Source: Rhizobium sp. Q54 (GTDB taxonomy: Bacteria; Bacteroidota; Bacteroidia; Flavobacteriales; Flavobacteriaceae). From it: 15,221 bases of DNA. Below are positions 1 through 7,789 of the stretch, one piece after another. Where the stretch lies: NCBI GenBank assembly GCA_943324395.2, contig CALPLL020000018.1, positions 1 to 15,221 on the forward strand. The letters run 5' to 3'. The position numbers were made by a program, and so were the translations under genes. Numbering within the stretch: position 1 is the stretch's first letter; each line of letters starts with the position of its first letter. The notes below the pieces were generated by a model. That model worked only from the letters and a program-made list of their open reading frames with translations. It did no database searches and had not been told where the DNA came from.

Positions 1-1
1 G

Positions 2-463
2 GAAGTTGAAATTATGGAAAACATATCTACAGAACAAAGAGAAATTTTAAATTATAAACTATTAGAATGTGGATTAGAAATTATGGATGACAAAAAATCA
101 ATCTTAATTGAAAAAATAAAATCAATCATTATTAATTTAATTCTACATACTGAAGAGAACATTAAAGTTAATTTTTCATGTTATTTAAGTGAAAAACTGA
201 ACCATAATTATACCTATTTAGCTAACCTATTTTCTGAAGTTCAAGGAATTACAATTGAACATTACATAATCAATCACAAAGTTGAAAAAATTAAGGAAAT
301 GATGATTTATAGTGATTTAACCATTACTGAAATTGCTTATAAAATGAATTATAGCAGTGTAGCACATTTATCAACGCAGTTCAAAAAAGTAACGGGGTTA
401 TCGCCTTCTCATTTTAAAAATCTAAACGGTAATCGAATAAATCCAAATCTAGTAAACGCCTAA
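2..463 (+). CDS. AraC-family helix-turn-helix regulator, 3' part (5' end outside window)
   Basis: This is a DNA-binding transcription regulator with an AraC/XylS-type C-terminal double helix-turn-helix. Counting from the ATG at base 14, residues about 55-137 form the HTH domain. The first helix pair contains the YLANLFSEVQG segment, and the second contains ITEIAYKMNYSSVAHLS followed by the typical F-K-x-x-T-G-L-S-P-S-x-F-K ending. The reading frame stays open upstream of that ATG to the window edge, reading Glu-Val-Glu-Ile. Members of this short Bacteroidota family that I know are about 185-190 residues long with a Val-Glu-Ile-Met-Glu-Asn segment inside the protein. I therefore treat the ATG at 14 as internal and the gene as cut by the window. 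There is no receiver domain in the visible part. The gene ends 5 bp before the hybrid kinase, so the two are probably co-transcribed, and it may be a transcriptional output of that signalling block (inference). Its target genes are unknown. Confidence 0.85.
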   Translation, partial: EVEIMENISTEQREILNYKLLECGLEIMDDKKSILIEKIKSIIINLILHTEENIKVNFSCYLSEKLNHNYTYLANLFSEVQGITIEHYIINHKVEKIKEMMIYSDLTITEIAYKMNYSSVAHLSTQFKKVTGLSPSHFKNLNGNRINPNLVNA

Positions 464-468
464 CGATT

Positions 469-2409
469 ATGGAAAAACTGCTGCAACAAAAAAATACAGA
501 TTTCATATTCCAAAGTTTTCTAGAATCGGTGCCTGATGCCATTTTATTAATAAATAGAATTGGTAAAATAAAATATGTTAATTCACAAACAGAAGTACTT
601 TTTGGCTATGCTAATTTTGAATTAATTGGAAAAAGTATAGAGCTATTGATGCCAGCTCGATTTAAAAAATCGCACCAGAAATTAAGGATTAATTACATGT
701 TAAATCCCAAAATTAGAAAGATGGGAAATGGGATGGAATTATTTGCAAAACATAAAAATCAAACCGAGTTTCCAGTTGAAATAAGTCTCAGTAATTTAGA
801 AACTGATGAGGGTTTATTAATATGTGCTTCAATTCGTGATGTAAGTGCTCAAAAAAGTATAGAAAAAGAGCTCAAGGAAGCGATAATTAAATCTGAAAAT
901 GCCGTAAAGTCAAAACAGCAATTTTTGTCAAATATGAGTCACGAAATTAGAACCCCAATGAATGCGATTATTGGTTTTACCAAAGTGATATTGAACACCG
1001 AATTAACCAAAAAACAAAAAGAATATTTAACAGCAATTAAAACCAGTGGCGATACCTTAATCGTATTAATTAATGATATTCTTGATTTAGCTAAGGTTGA
1101 TGCCGGAAAATTAATTTTTGAAAAAACACCATTTAAGTTATCGGTTTCTATAAAAACGATGTTGCATCTATTTGAAACCAAAATTCTTGAGAAGAACCTA
1201 AAATTAAATGTCAATTACGATTACAGTATCCCAGAAGTTATCATGGGAGATGCGATTCGGTTGCATCAAATTATAATCAATTTAGTGAGTAATGCGATTA
1301 AATTTACTAGTGAAGGCAGCATAACAATTGGAGTACAAAAGTTATCGAAAAACGAGGATACTATAACTATAGAATTTTCAGTTGCCGATACAGGAATTGG
1401 TATTGAAAAAAATAATATTGAATCTATATTTGAAAATTTACAACAAGCACATAGCCAAACTTCAAGAATTTATGGAGGTACTGGATTGGGCTTGGCTATT
1501 GTAAAACAACTAGTTGAGGCGCAAGGCGGGAGCATTAGTGTTCAAAGTGAAGAAAATAAAGGTTCGGTTTTTAGTTTTATTTTACAATTTGATAAAGCAC
1601 ATGGGGCAATAGTTTTGGATATTGATGCAGTTGAATTGGTAGATTATAATATTAATGGAACTAAGGTTTTGGTTGTTGAGGATGTAGAATTAAATCAATT
1701 GCTGATGAAAACACTTTTGGATGATTTTGGATTTGATTGTGATATTGTTGCAAATGGAAAAATAGCTATTGAATCCTTAGAAAATAATCATTATGATATT
1801 ATACTTATGGACATTCAAATGCCAGTTATGAATGGGTTTCAAGCTACTGATTATATCAGAAATGTATTGAAATTAAATACTCCAATAATAGCGCTAACTG
1901 CTGATGTTACTACCGTTGATTTAGAAAAATGTAAAACATTTGGCATGAATGATTTTATTGCTAAACCTATAGATGATAGAAAATTATTTAACAAAATCAT
2001 TAGTCTATTAAAGAAAAGTAAATCAATAATTACTACTCCTAAAATTGAAGAAAGTCAAAAAAACGCCTATCAATTTATAGATATGACTTATTTAAATATG
2101 ATTACCAAATCAAATTCTAAATTGAAAATTGAAATGATAAATCTGTACCTTAAACAAACACCATTACTAATTAGTACAATATCCGAAAGTTATATCCAAA
2201 AGGATTTTGAGACTTTAAAATCAACTATTCACAAATTATTACCTTCCTTTTCAATAGTTGGAATTGACGATAAATATTTAGAATTAGCAAAAAAAATTGA
2301 AAGTAATATCACCTCACCTCAATTAAAAAATTGGGTATTGAAATTAGAAAACACTTGTAACCAAGCAATAATAGAACTTAAAACTGAACTTAAAAATTTA
2401 AAGAAATAA
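469..2409 (+). CDS. PAS-domain hybrid sensor histidine kinase with receiver and HPt domains
   Basis: This is a multistep phosphorelay sensor kinase of 646 residues. Domain order is PAS (about 10-128), a short coiled linker (130-150), HisKA with the H-box SNMSHEIRTP (phosphorylated His158), HATPase_c (about 255-375), REC (about 398-515) and a C-terminal HPt-like region (about 535-640). HATPase_c shows the N-box around Asn275, the G1 box DTGIG (307-311) and the G2 box GGTGLGL (336-342). REC shows acidic pocket E404/D405, phosphoacceptor Asp448, Thr477 and Lys499. The HPt candidate is His588. No membrane segment or signal peptide is visible, so it should sense something in the cytoplasm through the PAS domain, which resembles FixL-type PAS domains in its MGNG-x-E-L-F-A-K-H-K segment. 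A heme or flavin cofactor cannot be decided from sequence. It sits 5 bp after the AraC-type regulator and 3 bp before the response regulator. The HPt motif is atypical: the residues after His588 are K-L-L-P rather than x-L-K-G/P. Confidence 0.93.
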   Translation: MEKLLQQKNTDFIFQSFLESVPDAILLINRIGKIKYVNSQTEVLFGYANFELIGKSIELLMPARFKKSHQKLRINYMLNPKIRKMGNGMELFAKHKNQTEFPVEISLSNLETDEGLLICASIRDVSAQKSIEKELKEAIIKSENAVKSKQQFLSNMSHEIRTPMNAIIGFTKVILNTELTKKQKEYLTAIKTSGDTLIVLINDILDLAKVDAGKLIFEKTPFKLSVSIKTMLHLFETKILEKNLKLNVNYDYSIPEVIMGDAIRLHQIIINLVSNAIKFTSEGSITIGVQKLSKNEDTITIEFSVADTGIGIEKNNIESIFENLQQAHSQTSRIYGGTGLGLAIVKQLVEAQGGSISVQSEENKGSVFSFILQFDKAHGAIVLDIDAVELVDYNINGTKVLVVEDVELNQLLMKTLLDDFGFDCDIVANGKIAIESLENNHYDIILMDIQMPVMNGFQATDYIRNVLKLNTPIIALTADVTTVDLEKCKTFGMNDFIAKPIDDRKLFNKIISLLKKSKSIITTPKIEESQKNAYQFIDMTYLNMITKSNSKLKIEMINLYLKQTPLLISTISESYIQKDFETLKSTIHKLLPSFSIVGIDDKYLELAKKIESNITSPQLKNWVLKLENTCNQAIIELKTELKNLKK

Positions 2410-2412
2410 ACT

Positions 2413-2847
2413 GTGCAAAACCCTAAAAAAATTAAAGTATTTATTGTTGATGATGATGATTTGTTTTTAAAATCATTAGTTATTCAATTTCGAGAAAACC
2501 CAATCTATGAAGTGGTAACCTTTGCAACTGGTGAACTCTGTGTAGAAGAAATTCATAATACCCCAGACATTGTAATTCTTGATTATCATTTGAATAGTAT
2601 TGAAAAAAATGCCATGAACGGAATTAAAACATTAGATATTATTAAAAAAATAAATAGTGATATTCCTGTTATTATGGTCTCGGCTCAAGATAAAATTGAA
2701 GTTGCTGTAAGTTGCATTCACCACAAAGCGTTTGATTATGTTGTTAAAAGCGAAACGGCTTTTGTACGTCTTCAAAAAATCATTAAGGCTATTTTTAAAT
2801 ATAAAAAAATGGAAAATGAATTGAATTGGTACATGAATAAAATGTAG
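2413..2847 (+). CDS. single-domain response regulator (CheY-like), GTG start
   Basis: This is a stand-alone receiver protein of 144 residues and the likely phosphoryl acceptor for the HPt domain of the kinase 3 bp upstream. The receiver fold is complete: acidic pocket in the run of four Asp at 13-16, phosphoacceptor Asp57 in the VILDYHL strand, Ser90 in the VIMVSA strand, and Lys102 in the VVKSE segment. No DNA-binding or enzymatic output domain follows; only about 35 residues of lysine-rich helix remain after the receiver. The start is GTG at 2413. The next in-frame Met lies inside the receiver (residue 68) and would remove the acidic pocket and Asp57, so the GTG is well supported. Output is probably by protein-protein contact, for example with an unlinked regulator or back to a kinase (inference). 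Confidence 0.9.
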   Translation: MQNPKKIKVFIVDDDDLFLKSLVIQFRENPIYEVVTFATGELCVEEIHNTPDIVILDYHLNSIEKNAMNGIKTLDIIKKINSDIPVIMVSAQDKIEVAVSCIHHKAFDYVVKSETAFVRLQKIIKAIFKYKKMENELNWYMNKM

Positions 2848-2870
2848 CTTTTTAAGTGCAACTTTAGCTA
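2845..2870 (+). terminator. imperfect hairpin overlapping the response-regulator stop codon
   Basis: The outer arms TAGCT (2845-2849) and AGCTA (2866-2870) pair. The inner arms AAGT (2854-2857) and ACTT (2861-2864) close a GCA loop, leaving an asymmetric bulge. It spans the TAG stop of the response regulator. No clean T-run follows, only AT-rich DNA, so terminator function is doubtful. It could be an attenuating hairpin at the end of the signalling operon or simply chance in AT-rich sequence. Confidence 0.25.
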
Positions 2871-2963
2871 TGAATTATATAATTAAATTATTTTAAAATA
2901 TAAAAAGGTAACAGCTTTTATGAATCACTTTTGTTGATGTAACTATTTTAAATAAAATTAGAA

Positions 2964-5492
2964 ATGTCAATAAAAAACTTTAATATTAAAGGGTTATCCC
3001 ACGAAGATGTAATTCTCTCCCGACAAAAATATGGAAGCAATATTTCTGAATATAAAAAGCCTAATTTTTTTATAGAATCATTAAAAAACCTTATTCAAGA
3101 ACCATTAATAATTGTTTTGTTATTGGTTTCTTCGACAATTTATTTTATTACCGGAAAAACTGCCGATGCGGTGTTTTTACTTTTTGCAATTCTATTTGTT
3201 TCCCTAATTTCCCTTTATCAAGATACTCGAAGTAAAAATGCGTTAGAAAAATTAAGAAATTACACCCAACCTAAATGTAAAGTAATTAGAAATGGTAAAA
3301 TTTCTGAGGTAAATAGTGAAGAATTAGTTCTTGGAGATAGCCTTATGGTTGAAGAAGGAACTTCTGTATGTGCTGATGCAATTATTTCTTATTCAAATGA
3401 TTTCACAGTAAATGAGGCTATTTTAACAGGTGAATCGTTTTCAGTTCACAAAGATAAAACCAAGAAAAAAAATGAAATATTTCAAGGTACTTCAGTTATA
3501 AGTGGATTGGCGATAGCTACTATTTCAGCAATTGGGACTAAAACTAAATTAGGAATTATCGGAAAAAGTATTGAAGCAATTCCCGAGGAAAAAACAGCCT
3601 TGGAATTAAAATTAAATAGTTTTGTAAAGAAGATGGCTCTGTTAGGCTTTGTTGTTTTTTTATTAGTATTAGCTTTAAATTACTTTAAATCGTACAACAT
3701 AATTGACAGTTTATTAAAAGCATTAACTCTTGCTTTAAGTGTTTTGCCTCAAGAAATTCCTGTTGCTTTTACTACTTTCATGGCGCTAGGTTCCTGGCGA
3801 ATGATGAAAAAAGGAATTATCGTGAAGCAAACCAAAACAGTTGAAACTCTTGGAAGTGCTACCGTAATTTGCATTGATAAAACAGGAACCATAACCCAAA
3901 ATAAGATGATTTTGGCTAAAATATTTTCACTTAAAACTCAAGTTTTAAAAAATATTGAAGCCATAGATTCTGATGATGAAAAGGAGTTAATCCGACTTTC
4001 CATGTTTGCTAGTGAACCAATTCCTTTTGATCCTATGGAAATTGCGCTTCATCAAGCGTATTCAAAAGTATTTTCAAAGGACGAAAGACCTCAATATAAA
4101 TTGATACACGAATATCCATTAGGGGGTATTCCTCCATTTATGACTCATGTTTTCAAAAACAAACAAGGGAATCAAATTATTGTTGCAAAAGGGGCTCCAG
4201 AAGGTTTGATGAAATTATGTAAATTAACTGCTAAAGAAAAGCAATCTATTGAGAAGGCTATAATTGATACTACATCAGAGGGTTTCCGGGTTTTAGGTGT
4301 TGCAAGAGCTAATTTTGAGGGTAATGAATTTCCTAAAAATCAAGAAGATTTCGATTTTAATTTTATTGGATTAGTTTCCTTTTATGATCCTCCAAAAAAT
4401 AAAATTATTAAGGTATTACAAGATTTTTATAAAGCCGGAATTAATGTAAAAATTATTACAGGTGATTACGGATTGACTACAATTTCATTGGCAAAACAAA
4501 TTGGTTTTAAGGGATTTGAGCACATGATTACTGGCGAGGAATTAATGAAACTTAACTCCAAAGAGCTTAAAAAAGCAGTTAAAGAAAAACAAATTTTCAC
4601 AAGAATGTTCCCTGAAGCCAAACTTAAAATTATAAATGCATTAAAATCAAATGGAGAAATAGTAGCTATGATTGGCGATGGGGTAAACGATGGCCCCGCC
4701 TTAAAATCAGCACATATTGGAATAGCAATGGGGGCAAGGGGTACAGAAATTGCAAAACAAACGGCATCATTAATACTTGTAAACGACGATTTATCAACGA
4801 TGGTTGATGCAGTGGCTATGGGAAGGCGCATTTATAATAATATCAAAAAAGCCATTCAATTTGTAATTTCAATTCATATCCCAATTATTTTAATTGTCTT
4901 TATTCCCCTAGCGATGGGCTGGGTTTATCCAAGTATTTTTTCGCCTATTCACATCGCTTTTTTGGAATTGATCATGGATCCAACTTGTTCAATCGTTTAT
5001 GAAAATGAACCAATTGAAAAGAACACAATGAATCAAAAACCCAAACCTTTCACAAAATCATTTTTCACCAATGCCGAAATGTTTCAAAGCGTTATGCAAG
5101 GAATGATGATTACTGTTGGAGTTTTAATTATATATCAATTTGCAGTTCAAAATGGTGCATCTGAAGCGTTAACCAGAACAATGGTTTTTACGGGATTAGT
5201 AACCTCTAATATATTTTTGACGTTGTTAAATCGGTCTTTCTTTTATTCGATAATTACCACTTTAAGTTATAAAAACAACCTTGTTGGAATCATAATTAGC
5301 ATAACAGTTTTAATACTAAGTTTGATTTTATTTATCCCACCAATAAGACGCTTTTTCGAGTTTGAACAACTTACAATTTCTCAGTTGGCTTTCAGTATTG
5401 GAGTTGGAACTTTATCGGTAATTTGGTTTGAATTGGTTAAATTATATAAAAGAATAAATGCTCAAAAAAATAACATTAAAGCAACAGTATAA
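2964..5492 (+). CDS. cation-translocating P-type ATPase (P2-like, Ca2+-ATPase-related)
   Basis: This is an inner-membrane ATP-driven cation pump of 842 residues, close to the usual length for bacterial P2-type pumps. In order: an N-terminal cation-ATPase domain (about 1-45); M1/M2 (about 47-84); actuator domain with the TGES loop (155-158); M3 (about 222-240); M4 with the motif LPQEIP (261-266); phosphorylation site DKTGT with Asp305; nucleotide-binding domain with KGAPE (409-413); P-domain with TGD (499-501) and GDGVNDGPALK (571-581); then M5-M10 in the last 220 residues. M6 has E668 and D672 (FLELIMD), in the positions of the SERCA ion ligands N796 and D800. No heavy-metal-binding domain or CPC motif is present, which argues against a P1B metal exporter. 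In M4, Gln263 sits where Ca2+ pumps carry the liganding Glu of PEGLP, so the transported ion is uncertain. The stop overlaps the start of the next gene (TAATG), implying coupled translation. Confidence 0.92.
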   Translation: MSIKNFNIKGLSHEDVILSRQKYGSNISEYKKPNFFIESLKNLIQEPLIIVLLLVSSTIYFITGKTADAVFLLFAILFVSLISLYQDTRSKNALEKLRNYTQPKCKVIRNGKISEVNSEELVLGDSLMVEEGTSVCADAIISYSNDFTVNEAILTGESFSVHKDKTKKKNEIFQGTSVISGLAIATISAIGTKTKLGIIGKSIEAIPEEKTALELKLNSFVKKMALLGFVVFLLVLALNYFKSYNIIDSLLKALTLALSVLPQEIPVAFTTFMALGSWRMMKKGIIVKQTKTVETLGSATVICIDKTGTITQNKMILAKIFSLKTQVLKNIEAIDSDDEKELIRLSMFASEPIPFDPMEIALHQAYSKVFSKDERPQYKLIHEYPLGGIPPFMTHVFKNKQGNQIIVAKGAPEGLMKLCKLTAKEKQSIEKAIIDTTSEGFRVLGVARANFEGNEFPKNQEDFDFNFIGLVSFYDPPKNKIIKVLQDFYKAGINVKIITGDYGLTTISLAKQIGFKGFEHMITGEELMKLNSKELKKAVKEKQIFTRMFPEAKLKIINALKSNGEIVAMIGDGVNDGPALKSAHIGIAMGARGTEIAKQTASLILVNDDLSTMVDAVAMGRRIYNNIKKAIQFVISIHIPIILIVFIPLAMGWVYPSIFSPIHIAFLELIMDPTCSIVYENEPIEKNTMNQKPKPFTKSFFTNAEMFQSVMQGMMITVGVLIIYQFAVQNGASEALTRTMVFTGLVTSNIFLTLLNRSFFYSIITTLSYKNNLVGIIISITVLILSLILFIPPIRRFFEFEQLTISQLAFSIGVGTLSVIWFELVKLYKRINAQKNNIKATV

Positions 5493-6532
5493 TGAAAGAA
5501 AGTGCAATGTCAAATCCTCTTAAATCGCTTCAAATAATTGTATTGGTTTCTGTAATCCTGTATTTCGGAAGAACGTTTTTTATACCTTTTAGTTTTTCAT
5601 TATTGATTAGTTTTATTCTGTATCCTATTTGTAAATGGTTAGAAAATAAAGGATTAAGCCGTGTTTTTGCAATATTAATTCCCTTACTGATTTTGTCTTT
5701 ACTATTTATTGGAATACTATTATTATTGTTTTTACAAATTAAGTTAATCTCTAATGAATGGCTTTCAATCAATTTAAAGATTACAGAAACGGCTAACCAA
5801 TTAGCAAAATACATTGAAATTAATTTTGGGTTTAATTCAGCAAGTCAATTAAAGTACATTAATAATTCATTAAGTAATTTATCTGTATTTCCAATAGTAA
5901 AAACGGTAGCATTTTCCTTTTTTGAAACCGGACTTAATGCAATTTTATTGCCGTTATTATCGGCTTTAATTCTATTTTACAGAACTATTTTAGTCAATGT
6001 TGTTTACCAATTATTTCCAACCAATAAAACCCACTCCATTCATGAAATCCTAATTCAAACCATTCATGAATATTATAATTTCATCAAAGGAATGTTGATG
6101 GTTTATTTAATTGTTGGACTTTTAAATAGCATCGGATTGTATATAATTGGAGTTCCTCACGCCTTTTTATTTGGATTTATTGCCTCAATTTTAACTTTCA
6201 TTCCTTATGTTGGTATAATAATTTCTTCCATTCTCCCAATTGTAGTTTCGTGGATCACCTTCAATTCTATTTGGTATCCAATAGGAGTAATAGTTGTATT
6301 TACAATAGTGCAAACCCTTGAAGCCTATATAATTTTTCCAATGGCAGTGGGAAACCGACTTAAAATTAACACGCTTGTAATAATTGTTGTGATTTTCCTT
6401 GGAGAATTTTATTGGGGAACCGCGGGCATGATTTTATTTATTCCTTACACCAGTATTTTGAAGTTGATTGCCGATCGAAGCGATAAATTAAAAGCCTTGT
6501 CGTTGCTGCTCGGCGATGGAAAAACTAAATAA
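5492..6532 (+). CDS. AI-2E/PerM-family membrane protein
   Basis: This is a polytopic inner-membrane protein of 346 residues in the family often labelled AI-2E transporter (TqsA/PerM/YhhT). Members have been linked to autoinducer export, cation/proton exchange or general permease roles, so the substrate here is not known. Hydrophobic segments lie at about 12-27, 30-45, 57-83, 141-163, 200-220, 222-252, 261-285 and 293-330. A hydrophilic stretch at about 85-135 separates the N-terminal and C-terminal membrane halves, as is usual in the family. The family core is recognisable around 220-241 (GVPHAFLFGF, then FIPYVG) and near the end in the KINTLV and AGMILFIP segments. The ATG at 5492 overlaps the ATPase stop; a second ATG at 5507 (residue 6) is a possible start. 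The tight coupling suggests a joint role with the pump, such as ion or pH homeostasis (inference). Confidence 0.87.
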   Translation: MKESAMSNPLKSLQIIVLVSVILYFGRTFFIPFSFSLLISFILYPICKWLENKGLSRVFAILIPLLILSLLFIGILLLLFLQIKLISNEWLSINLKITETANQLAKYIEINFGFNSASQLKYINNSLSNLSVFPIVKTVAFSFFETGLNAILLPLLSALILFYRTILVNVVYQLFPTNKTHSIHEILIQTIHEYYNFIKGMLMVYLIVGLLNSIGLYIIGVPHAFLFGFIASILTFIPYVGIIISSILPIVVSWITFNSIWYPIGVIVVFTIVQTLEAYIIFPMAVGNRLKINTLVIIVVIFLGEFYWGTAGMILFIPYTSILKLIADRSDKLKALSLLLGDGKTK

Positions 6533-6553
6533 TTTTCTATGATTTAATATGTA

Positions 6554-6568
6554 AATAATGTAATTATT
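6554..6568. promoter_or_regulatory. AT-rich palindrome upstream of hsp20
   Basis: AATAAT and ATTATT form a perfect 6-bp inverted repeat around a GTA spacer, about 90 bp before the Hsp20 start. It lies in the 123-bp gap between the AI-2E-family gene and hsp20, where a separate heat or stress promoter would be expected. It is pure A/T in the arms, so a chance origin is quite possible. I could not identify a convincing TAnnTTTG-type flavobacterial promoter in this gap. Confidence 0.2.
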
Positions 6569-6655
6569 GTTAGTAATTCTATAAAATGAAAATGTTCTTA
6601 TTTCAAGACCTTTACCATAGAAATAAAACTAATTTAAACAATAAAATCAACAATT

Positions 6656-7093
6656 ATGACACTAATTAAAACAAACGAGAATTTAGTTCCATTTGGATTG
6701 GACAATTTTTTCACAGATGACAATTTCTTCAATAACAAATGGTTGGAAAGAAAATTAAAACACACCCTTCCAGCAGTAAATATTAAGGAGAATAAGCATG
6801 AATTTAATATAGAATTTGCTTCACCTGGATTTTCTAAAAAGGATTTCAAAATTGATATTGATGAAAATGTACTGACCATTAGCGCCAATAGAGATAGTGA
6901 AATAATAGAAGAAAATCACAATTTTACCAGAAGAGAGTTCTCGTACAATTCCTTTTCGAGATCATTTACGCTTCCAAAAAATGCAAATCCTGAAAAAATT
7001 GATGCAAAATACAATGATGGGATTCTAAAACTCAGTATCCCAAAGAATGAACAAACGAAATTACTACCCAAAAAAGAAATAAAAGTAGGTTAG
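6656..7093 (+). CDS. Hsp20/alpha-crystallin family small heat-shock protein
   Basis: This is a cytoplasmic ATP-independent holdase chaperone of 145 residues that binds unfolding proteins and forms oligomers. Residues 1-37 are the variable N-terminal arm with aromatic patches (FGLDNFFTDDNFF). The alpha-crystallin domain spans about 38-130: it opens with LPAVNI, continues through VLTISA and SRSFTLP, and closes with the family signature YNDGILKLSIPK (119-130). The C-terminal tail carries an I-x-V motif (I142-K-V144) that normally docks into a neighbouring alpha-crystallin domain during oligomer assembly. It stands alone between a 123-bp upstream gap and a strong downstream terminator, so it is probably a monocistronic stress-inducible unit, though read-through from upstream cannot be excluded. 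Confidence 0.95.
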   Translation: MTLIKTNENLVPFGLDNFFTDDNFFNNKWLERKLKHTLPAVNIKENKHEFNIEFASPGFSKKDFKIDIDENVLTISANRDSEIIEENHNFTRREFSYNSFSRSFTLPKNANPEKIDAKYNDGILKLSIPKNEQTKLLPKKEIKVG

Positions 7094-7098
7094 TTAGT

Positions 7099-7131
7099 AA
7101 AAGGCTCATTCCAATTTGAATGGGCTTTTTT
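7099..7131 (+). terminator. intrinsic terminator after hsp20
   Basis: An 8-bp stem (GCTCATTC at 7104-7111 with GAATGGGC at 7118-7125, including one G-T wobble) closes a 6-nt loop CAATTT. It is followed by six T (7126-7131) and preceded by A-rich bases that can extend the stem. It lies 10 bp after the Hsp20 stop. An ATG at 7120 sits inside the right arm, which is why a start there is not believable for the next gene. Confidence 0.88.
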
Positions 7132-7173
7132 ATTCATAGATTACTTAGAACAAAACAATTAATGCCAACCATT

Positions 7174-7785
7174 ATGAAAAATTTACTATTTGTTATTTTA
7201 GTGATTACCATTTTTACCTCTTGTAATTCTACAAAAATTACCAACAGTTGGAGAGAACCTAATAAACAACTTTACACTGGAGAATGGAATAAAATCCTAG
7301 TGGTTGCCTTATTGAAAAACGAAACTAACAGACGAAAAGTAGAAGACGAATTGTTGAATTATCTTAATGGTAAAGGCATTGTTTCCTACAAATATTTAAA
7401 TGATAACTTCAATAAAATCGACGAAGATAAATTTCGAAATAAAATAAAAGCGGATGGTTTTGATGGAGCCATTACCATGCGATTAATTGATGTTGATAAA
7501 GAAAAAGTATTCATTCCTGAGCAACACAATTTATATCCAAATTACTATCAAAATTTTTGTTGCCATTACCAACAAGGTTTGATTTCATACAGCACACCAG
7601 GATATTATTCAATGAATAAAACATTCATTGTTGAAACTGTGGTTTATTCGATCAAAGAGGATAAAATAATTTGGTCAGGAATTACTAAATCTTTCAATCC
7701 TGATGGAGTGGTAAATATGACCAGTGATATTTCGAAATTAATATACAAAAAAATGCTTTCTGAAGGATTTGTAGTTAAAAAATAA
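7174..7785 (+). CDS. putative lipoprotein of unknown function
   Basis: This is a protein of 203 residues from the ATG at 7174. It begins with a short positively charged and hydrophobic signal peptide ending in a lipobox (F-T-S-C, lipidated Cys17), so it should be anchored in the envelope. The reading frame extends upstream to an ATG at 7120, but that start lies inside the hsp20 terminator and would add 18 residues ahead of the signal peptide, so I reject it. After the Cys comes an S-T-K-I-T-N-S-W segment, then an alpha/beta region (about 38-105) with an ILVVALLKNETNRR strand, and a C-terminal half with VETVVYS and KIIWSG strands. This resembles the DUF4136-like lipoproteins seen in Bacteroidota, but I cannot assign the family firmly. 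Residues after Cys17 (NSTK) lack the acidic surface-export signal of Bacteroidota, which suggests a periplasm-facing location. It ends 4 bp before the GH130 gene and is probably co-transcribed with it. Confidence 0.75.
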   Translation: MKNLLFVILVITIFTSCNSTKITNSWREPNKQLYTGEWNKILVVALLKNETNRRKVEDELLNYLNGKGIVSYKYLNDNFNKIDEDKFRNKIKADGFDGAITMRLIDVDKEKVFIPEQHNLYPNYYQNFCCHYQQGLISYSTPGYYSMNKTFIVETVVYSIKEDKIIWSGITKSFNPDGVVNMTSDISKLIYKKMLSEGFVVKK

Positions 7786-7789
7786 AACA

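Noticed and set aside
939..1214. Minus-strand reading frame of 91 codons
   Set aside because: It lies wholly inside the histidine kinase HisKA region and has no family likeness; it is a shadow frame.
2908..2943. Two GTAAC words 31 bp apart before the ATPase gene as an operator
   Set aside because: Five-base direct repeats are expected by chance and no symmetry or promoter element supports them.
4466..4831. Minus-strand reading frame of 121 codons
   Set aside because: It is antisense to the conserved P-domain of the ATPase, whose coding is beyond doubt; no independent support.
5492..6532. Quorum-sensing AI-2 exporter as a firm call
   Set aside because: The family name is historical; no luxS or other autoinducer gene is in the window, and neighbours point to ion or stress functions.
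7120..7173. Upstream in-frame ATG giving an 18-residue longer lipoprotein
   Set aside because: The ATG lies in the right arm of the hsp20 terminator, and the extension would bury the signal peptide; the ATG at 7174 gives a proper lipoprotein signal.
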